Part shown: piece by piece, positions 58,782-64,000 of the stretch
Layout of the letters: each line of letters begins with the position of its first letter
Position numbering within the stretch: the first letter of the stretch is position 1
Source: Pseudomonas persica
GTDB taxonomy: Bacteria; Pseudomonadota; Gammaproteobacteria; Pseudomonadales; Pseudomonadaceae
Assembly: GCF_900291015.1 (NCBI RefSeq)
Contig: NZ_OLKL01000051.1
Span: forward strand, 45,826 to 109,825
Length of the DNA stretch: 64,000 nucleotides
Reading direction: 5' to 3'
Program-made: the position numbers and the translations under genes
Notes under the pieces: generated by a model
Seen by the model: only the letters and a program-made list of their open reading frames with translations
Told to the model about the DNA's origin: nothing
Databases searched by the model: none

Positions 58782-59721
58782 CGTGGTCCGGGGCCTCCTT
58801 GCCCAGGCGCTTTGCAAGGGTGATGAATGCCGTGCGTTCGTGCCACACCCCCGCCATGAACAGCCGTTCGCGTACTTCGACCTGGCTTTGATCGACCTTC
58901 GCCACCACACCCAGGTCACGCCCGACCCGGTCCCCCGGGCGCACGCGATAGAGCCTGCCAGCCGCCTTCAGCAGTGCTTCGTGCACCGCCCCACGCGACA
59001 GGCTGCCGACCATCTCCAGTTGCGCCAAAGGCACACTGGCCAGCCCGCTACCCGTCGATCGCGTCGCTCCAGGGGCAAACGGGTCGACTGCGGGCGCTGC
59101 CGTCACCCTCCTGGCCGGCATGCGCGCGAGCAGCGCTGGTGCCGGTATGGGTGCCAGCGCCTGATAGGCATCAACCTGCAACTGCAAGCGCAGCAGGCCA
59201 GGCTGACCAGCGGCCGCAGCCAGTTGCAGGTTACCGCTGCGCAGCACACGCGCCTGCCCCAACCAGTCGCCCAGCCACTGGCGCAAGGCTGCGTAACGCC
59301 CCACCACCTGTAGCTCCAGCGGTACTTTGCGCAAACCGGCCTGTTGTTCGTCTTCATGTACATCGAACCGCTCGATGAGCAACCCATGCGCATGCCCCGA
59401 AGCCGACAGGCGCTCGAGCAGGTCGCTCATGCCCTCCCCGGCCGCCAGGTGCCAGTGCGCCTCCTGCAAGCGTTGCTCAGCCAAGACCACAGACGCCTGG
59501 AGCTGCTCCAACTCGGCCAGTTGCACCGCGCTGGCTGACTGCTGCTCGTTCAGCTCGGCGTGCCGGGCCTCCTCCTGCGCCTGCTGCTGCAACACTGCCG
59601 GCAGACGTATCGCACAGCCCACGCCGAACAACGCCACAGCCGCCAGCACTGGCGCCAGCTGCCGCAAGCGGCTGGAGCGCTCGACCACGGCCAGCCAGCC
59701 GAGCACCTGTGCAGCGTTCAC
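58705..59721 (-). CDS. PilO-PilP fusion protein of the type IV pilus alignment complex
   Basis: A 338-residue protein. N-terminal membrane segment (about 22-44) and coiled coil (50-85) followed by a PilO-like domain (about 86-190), then a PilP-like part (VDPFAPGATRS...LAQLEMVGSLSRGAVHEALLKAAGRLYRVRPGDRVGRDLGVVAKVDQSQVEVRERLF, about 213-300). In most pseudomonads PilO and PilP are separate genes and PilP is a lipoprotein; here the lipobox is gone. Its C terminus overlaps the pilQ start by 77 bp. ATGA-style overlap with pilN. Confidence 0.8.
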   Translation of the reverse strand: MNAAQVLGWLAVVERSSRLRQLAPVLAAVALFGVGCAIRLPAVLQQQAQEEARHAELNEQQSASAVQLAELEQLQASVVLAEQRLQEAHWHLAAGEGMSDLLERLSASGHAHGLLIERFDVHEDEQQAGLRKVPLELQVVGRYAALRQWLGDWLGQARVLRSGNLQLAAAAGQPGLLRLQLQVDAYQALAPIPAPALLARMPARRVTAAPAVDPFAPGATRSTGSGLASVPLAQLEMVGSLSRGAVHEALLKAAGRLYRVRPGDRVGRDLGVVAKVDQSQVEVRERLFMAGVWHERTAFITLAKRLGKEAPDHDENIDEMDAGSPAADPAGVGDVLSG

Positions 59722-60254
59722 GACCAGAACGCCGAAACGCGCGCACCCAGCAGGAATTCATCGCCACCCGGCAGGCTCCTGACACGCTTGAGTTCCAGAC
59801 CGAGCAACGCACTCGAGCGGCTCAGGTCACGCATGAACTGTGCGACCACGGCACCGGAGGTGGCCAGCCCGGTCACCTGCAGGCTGCCATCTTCCAGGCT
59901 GAGGTCGAGCAGTTGCACCCCCATTGGCAACGCCCTCTCGAGGTCAGCGAACACCACGGCCAGCACATCCTGATGGACGCGCAGGCCTTCCAGCGCCGCC
60001 GTTCGCGCCAGTAGTGCCTCATGCTGCGCACGCATATCGGCCAGCGGCTGCAATTGCTCGCCCAACGCCTCAAGGGCTGCCTGGCGCTGGGTATTGGCCA
60101 GCGCCTGCTGTTGCCCGCGCTGGCGGGCCAACTGCTCGACCAGCGTCACGGCACACAGGGCCAGCAGCACGCCGACGACCAGTTGCCTGCGCAAACACCG
60201 CAACGCCGCCTGGCGCTGCCGTTCGCGCCAGGGCAGAAGGTTCAACCGCATCAT
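59718..60254 (-). CDS. pilN: Type IV pilus assembly protein PilN
   Basis: A 178-residue inner-membrane protein. The short cytoplasmic N terminus MMRLNLLPWRERQR contains the conserved NLLPWRE that binds PilM; one membrane segment follows (about 22-42), then a coiled coil and small alpha/beta domain. Start ATG 60254 overlaps the pilM stop; a second ATG is next to it. Confidence 0.88.
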   Translation of the reverse strand: MMRLNLLPWRERQRQAALRCLRRQLVVGVLLALCAVTLVEQLARQRGQQQALANTQRQAALEALGEQLQPLADMRAQHEALLARTAALEGLRVHQDVLAVVFADLERALPMGVQLLDLSLEDGSLQVTGLATSGAVVAQFMRDLSRSSALLGLELKRVRSLPGGDEFLLGARVSAFWS

Positions 60255-61132
60255 CGGCGCACCCCTCCGAGCGCCAGGGCGCACGCCAGGATCATCGCGC
60301 CATCGACGTACTCCAGGCCCGCCGGGTTGGGCACCAGGCGACACGGCAGGTTCAATTGGGAGCCCAGGCTCTGCAGCCGGTCCGGTTCGATCGGCGAACG
60401 GCTGGCGATCAACAGGCAATCGGGCAAAGGTTCACCGGCGAGCAGGGCCTGCAGGCGCTCTGGCAGCGCCCCCGTTATCGTCGCCATCCCAAGGTTCAGC
60501 TCACGCCGTTGCTGCGGCAGGCCCGACTGCCAGCTATAGAAGGTGGTGCTGTGCGCCTCGATACGCAGCAGCGCCGAGCCCTGGTGACTGCCCTGCGGCA
60601 GCATGCGACCCAAGGCAATGCTGTCGACTTCCACGGCCTCCAGCTGCAACCCGGCCTCCTCAACGACGCCTTGAAGTGGCGCCAGCGCACTCTGCCGACA
60701 CGCAGCCACCATCACCTCGGCGCAACCTGGCCGCCCCCCAGAGCCCCCCAAGACCTGAAAATCGAGGGCCAGGTCTTCCAGCGGAAACGGGAACAGCCGT
60801 TCGGCGTCAGCCAGCAGCTGCGCCTCCATTTCTGCCCCGACCTGCTCCACTGGCAGATGGCACAGCTTGCAGATCACCTGGCTGGCCGGCAGTGCCAGCG
60901 CTACCCGGCGCTGCCTGAGGCCGCTGCGTCGGTAGGCACGCCTCAAGGCAGCCGCCACGGCAGCAGGATCTGCTGCCCAATCACCGCCAGCCGGTGATTC
61001 GAACGGCTCTTGTACCGAGGCAAGCACACGGCAGCACCGGTTACGCCGCTGCAACTGCACCATCCGAACGGTGTCAGGGGTAATTTCCACCCCCACGAGT
61101 GAACCGGCGTCCTTGCCGAAGCGTCCTAGCAT
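60251..61132 (-). CDS. pilM: Type IV pilus assembly protein PilM
   Basis: A 293-residue cytoplasmic actin-like protein that binds PilN. LVGVEITPDTVRMVQLQRRNRCCRV near the N terminus and VALALPASQVICKLCHLP fit the family, but it is shorter than the usual ~354 residues and the ATP-site glycines are poorly kept, a diverged form. ATG 61132 is the likely start; upstream codons belong to the divergent promoter region shared with mrcA. Confidence 0.82.
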   Translation of the reverse strand: MLGRFGKDAGSLVGVEITPDTVRMVQLQRRNRCCRVLASVQEPFESPAGGDWAADPAAVAAALRRAYRRSGLRQRRVALALPASQVICKLCHLPVEQVGAEMEAQLLADAERLFPFPLEDLALDFQVLGGSGGRPGCAEVMVAACRQSALAPLQGVVEEAGLQLEAVEVDSIALGRMLPQGSHQGSALLRIEAHSTTFYSWQSGLPQQRRELNLGMATITGALPERLQALLAGEPLPDCLLIASRSPIEPDRLQSLGSQLNLPCRLVPNPAGLEYVDGAMILACALALGGVRR

Positions 61133-61252
61133 CGTGGCATCCTTGTTGTCTGTCACAGCTGTCTGTCTCAACCCCGCGTCAACACTAGGCCGCGGCTGCC
61201 CATCGGGGCGACGGGCAGCCTGGCCGGTAACCCGGAGAGGCGAAAAAATGCT

Positions 61253-61258
61253 TATAAT
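61253..61258 (+). promoter_or_regulatory. mrcA -10 element
   Basis: A perfect TATAAT, 65 bp upstream of the mrcA start. A TG lies two bases before it, close to an extended -10. No good -35 was seen. Confidence 0.5.
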
Positions 61259-61323
61259 GCCCAGCGTTTTCTGGTCCGCCGGACCTGCATGCAATCCACT
61301 CCCAACCTGGACACCGAAAAGCC

Positions 61324-63777
61324 TTGATACGTCTGCTGAAGTTCTTCTGGTGGTCTTCTGTCGCAGTCATCTGCGCGCTCGTACTCGGTGTGAGCGGTGC
61401 GTTTCTGTATCTTAGCCCCAGCCTGCCCTCGGTCGAGTCGCTTAGAAGCATCCAGTTGCAGATCCCCCTCAGGGTGTACAGCAGCGACGGCAAACTGATT
61501 GCCGAGTTCGGCGAAATGCGTCGCTCGCCGATCCGCTTCGCGGAAATACCCCCACAGTTCATCCAGGCGCTTCTGTCGGCCGAGGACGACAATTTCCTCA
61601 ACCACTACGGTGTCGACCCCAGCAGCCTGATGCGCGCCGCGACCCAACTGGTGAAAACCGGGCATATCCAGACCGGCGGCAGCACCATCACCATGCAGGT
61701 GGCGAAGAACTTCTTCCTCACCAGCGAGCGCAGCTTCTCGCGCAAGACCAACGAGATCCTGCTGGCCCTGCAGATCGAGCGTGAGCTGACCAAGGACGAG
61801 ATCCTCGAGCTGTACGTGAACAAGATCTACCTGGGCAACCGCGCCTACGGTATCGACGCCGCCGCGCAGGTGTACTATGGCAAGTCGATCCGCGACGTGA
61901 GCCTGGCGCAGATGGCAATGATCGCCGGCCTGCCCAAGGCTCCCTCGCGCTTCAACCCGCTGGCCAACCCGGTGCGCGCCAAGGAGCGCCGCGACTGGAT
62001 CCTCGGCCGCATGTACAAGCTGGGCAAGATCGACGCAGCCAGCTACCAGGCAGCCTTGGCCGAGCCGCTCAACGCCAGCTACCACGTGCCCACGCCTGAA
62101 GTGAATGCGCCTTACATCGCCGAAATGGCCCGCGCCGAAATGGTCGGCCGCTACGGCAGCGACGCCTATACCGAAGGCTTCCGCGTCACCACCACAGTGC
62201 CCAGCGACATGCAGGAAATGGCCAACAAGGCCATCCTCAACGGCCTCTCAGACTACGACGAGCGTCACGGCTACCGCGGCCCCGAAGCACGCTTCCCGGG
62301 CCGCACCCAGGTAGCCTGGCTGCAGGAACTGGGCAAGCAGCGCAGCCTTGGCGGCCTGGAGCCGGCCATCGTCACCCAGGTCGAAAAAACCGGCCTCAAG
62401 GTGCTGACCCGTGGCGGCCAGGAAGAGCTGGTCGCCTGGGACACCATGAAGTGGGCGCGCCCGTTCATCAACAGCAACTCCCAGGGCCGTGCACCGCAGT
62501 CGCCGGCGGACGTGGCCGAGGTCGGCGACCTGGTGCGCGTGCAGCGCCAGGAGGATGGCAAGCTCAAGTTCAGCCAGGTCCCTGGCGCACAGAGCGCGCT
62601 GGTCACCCTGGACCCTTACAACGGTGCCATCCGCGCCCTGGTCGGCGGCTTCTCGTTCGAGCAGAGCAACTATAACCGCGCCATGCAGGCCAAGCGTCAG
62701 CCGGGTTCGAGCTTCAAGCCGTTCGTCTACAGTGCCGCCCTGGACAGTGGCTATACCGCCTCCAGCCTGGTCAACGACGCACCGATCGTATTCGTCGACG
62801 AGTACCTCGACAAAGTCTGGCGGCCGAAGAACGACACCAACACCTTCCTTGGCCCGATCCGCATGCGCGAGGCGCTGTACAAGTCGCGCAACCTGGTGTC
62901 GATCCGCCTGCTGCAGGCCATGGGCGTGGACCGCACCATCGACTACATCGCCAAGTTCGGCTTCAACAAGCAGGACCTGCCACGCAACCTGTCGCTGGCA
63001 CTGGGCACCGCCACCCTGACCCCGATGGAAATCGCCACCGGCTGGAGTACCTTTGCCAACGGCGGCTACAAGATCACCCCGTACCTGATCGAGCGCATCG
63101 AAAGCCGCAGCGGCGAGACGCTGTTCACCGCCAACCCGGCCCGGGTACCGCAAGGCGCCGAGGACCAGGCGGGCCTGGCCGCCCCCGAACAGCCGATCAG
63201 CACCGCAGCCATGCCGGGCGAGGCACCCGCTGCCCTCAGCCAGGTGGCATCTGCACCGCAGGCACCGGCCGTAGCCGAACAGATCATCGACGGGCGCACC
63301 ACCTACATCCTCACCAGCATGCTGCAGGACGTGATCAAGCGCGGTACCGGTCGCCGGGCGCTGGCCCTGGGCCGTACCGACCTGGCAGGCAAGACCGGTA
63401 CCACCAACGAGTCCAAGGACGCCTGGTTCTCCGGCTACAACGCCGACTACGTGACCACCGTGTGGGTCGGTTTCGACCAGCCCGAAACCCTTGGTCGCCG
63501 CGAGTACGGCGGCACGGTGGCACTGCCGATCTGGATGAGCTTCATGGGCGCAGCACTCAAGGACAAGCCTGCGCATGCACCGGCAGAGCCGGAAGGCATC
63601 CTCAGCCTGCGCGTCGATCCGGTCAGCGGCCGTGCCGCTTCGCCGAGCACGCCGAATGCCTACTTCGAGCTGTTCAAGGCCGAAGACTCGCCGCCGTCGG
63701 TGGATGAACTGGGCACCGGCGCAGCACCGGGCAGCCCGCTGCCAGCGGATGAAGCGGCACCGATGGATCTGTTCTAA
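61324..63777 (+). CDS. mrcA: Penicillin-binding protein 1A (bifunctional peptidoglycan synthase)
   Basis: An 817-residue inner-membrane class A PBP. One membrane anchor (about 5-27), glycosyltransferase domain at about 45-225 (AEDDNFLNHYGVD, GGSTITMQVAKNFFL, KIYLGNRAYGIDAAAQVYYGK), an OB-like insert, and the transpeptidase domain with Ser in RQPGSSFKPFVY, SxN in KSRNLVS and KTG in AGKTGTTNESKD. The likely start is TTG 61324 (MIRLLKFFWWSS). Divergent from pilM, the usual pseudomonad order. Confidence 0.96.
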   Translation: MIRLLKFFWWSSVAVICALVLGVSGAFLYLSPSLPSVESLRSIQLQIPLRVYSSDGKLIAEFGEMRRSPIRFAEIPPQFIQALLSAEDDNFLNHYGVDPSSLMRAATQLVKTGHIQTGGSTITMQVAKNFFLTSERSFSRKTNEILLALQIERELTKDEILELYVNKIYLGNRAYGIDAAAQVYYGKSIRDVSLAQMAMIAGLPKAPSRFNPLANPVRAKERRDWILGRMYKLGKIDAASYQAALAEPLNASYHVPTPEVNAPYIAEMARAEMVGRYGSDAYTEGFRVTTTVPSDMQEMANKAILNGLSDYDERHGYRGPEARFPGRTQVAWLQELGKQRSLGGLEPAIVTQVEKTGLKVLTRGGQEELVAWDTMKWARPFINSNSQGRAPQSPADVAEVGDLVRVQRQEDGKLKFSQVPGAQSALVTLDPYNGAIRALVGGFSFEQSNYNRAMQAKRQPGSSFKPFVYSAALDSGYTASSLVNDAPIVFVDEYLDKVWRPKNDTNTFLGPIRMREALYKSRNLVSIRLLQAMGVDRTIDYIAKFGFNKQDLPRNLSLALGTATLTPMEIATGWSTFANGGYKITPYLIERIESRSGETLFTANPARVPQGAEDQAGLAAPEQPISTAAMPGEAPAALSQVASAPQAPAVAEQIIDGRTTYILTSMLQDVIKRGTGRRALALGRTDLAGKTGTTNESKDAWFSGYNADYVTTVWVGFDQPETLGRREYGGTVALPIWMSFMGAALKDKPAHAPAEPEGILSLRVDPVSGRAASPSTPNAYFELFKAEDSPPSVDELGTGAAPGSPLPADEAAPMDLF

Positions 63778-63800
63778 GAGTCCTCGAAGGCAGCACCGAC

Positions 63801-64000
63801 CCTGTGGAAGCGGGCATGCCCGCGAACACCGGCGCAACCGGTGCCAGCCTCCGCGTTGAATGCTTCGCGGGCGCGCCCGCTCTCATAGAACTGCACATAA
63901 CTCGTTGAATTAGCAGGGCCTCTGTGGGAGCGGCTTTAGCCGCGAACACCGGCGCAGCCGGTGCCATGCACCGCGTTGGATTCTTCGCGGCTAAAGCCGC
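63801..64000. repeat. Two tandem REP-like units, 120 bp apart
   Basis: Two palindromic units follow mrcA: GCGGGCATGCCCGCGAA (63810-63826) pairs with 63864-63880, and GCGGCTTTAGCCGCGAA (63930-63946) pairs with 63984-64000. Both share the inner segment CGCGAACACCGGCGCA and CCGGTGCCA. Their offset is exactly 120 bp. The stem sequences differ but keep pairing. The second is cut by the window end. Confidence 0.75.

Noticed and set aside
1..64000. CRISPR arrays, tRNA/rRNA genes and insertion sequences
   Set aside because: No regularly spaced direct repeats, tRNA cloverleaf, rRNA segment or transposase was recognised; the palindromic repeats seen are REP-like.

Overview
The window is Pseudomonas chromosome, almost certainly from the P. 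putida group. The gene order trmL-secB-grxC-rhodanese / gpmI-envC-ctpA-yibQ / betT-betIBA ... nhaP2-mechanosensitive channel-selO-trxC-parA-lysR-MFS ... hemE-gltDB-damX-aroBK-pilQ-pilOP-pilN-pilM / mrcA matches, as far as I remember, a contiguous stretch of the P. putida KT2440 chromosome. GC-rich coding sequence and inverted REP pairs built around GTGGGAGC-type cores, typical of this group, support this.

Layout. Positions 1-6792 hold housekeeping genes: the end of trmL, the minus-strand rhodanese-grxC-secB operon, then gpmI, envC, ctpA and a divergent polysaccharide deacetylase. Positions 6857-13375 hold the choline-to-betaine locus: betT, divergent from betI-betB-betA, with a perfect 20-bp operator palindrome in front of betI. 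Positions 13656 to about 35264 hold a roughly 21.6-kb accessory biosynthetic island set between betA and nhaP2. Positions 35439-47564 return to conserved accessory and housekeeping genes broken up by REP pairs. Positions 47803-61132 are a long minus-strand run (pilM-pilN-pilOP-pilQ-aroK-aroB-damX-gltB-gltD). Positions 61324-63777 are mrcA (PBP1A), divergent from pilM.

The island is the main item. It encodes every enzyme needed for an obafluorin-type beta-lactone antibiotic. A LuxR/LuxI pair with a lux-box-like palindrome probably controls it. PabA- and PabB-like proteins (PIKGT motif) make 4-amino-4-deoxychorismate. A fused dehydrogenase/chorismate mutase makes 4-aminophenylpyruvate. An AurF-type di-iron N-oxygenase makes the nitro group, a ThDP decarboxylase gives 4-nitrophenylacetaldehyde, and an SHMT-like L-threonine transaldolase joins this to threonine to give the beta-hydroxy amino acid. 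Isochorismate synthase, isochorismatase-ArCP and a DHB dehydrogenase make and load 2,3-dihydroxybenzoate. A single NRPS (C-A-T-TE-MbtH-A) with a Cys in its TE nucleophile motif joins the parts and closes the beta-lactone. A second threonyl-tRNA synthetase is the probable immunity gene, and a DAHP synthase boosts shikimate supply. The obafluorin system itself was described in 2017 (oba/obi genes), so the pathway is known. What deserves a second look here is its chromosomal site, an unrecognised conserved-looking gene at 29858-30580, the active-site Asn in the aminodeoxyprephenate dehydrogenase domain, possible leader structures before the ThrRS and DAHP synthase genes, and the absence of a dedicated exporter.

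All calls rest on reading the sequence and on remembered family motifs; no database search was run.
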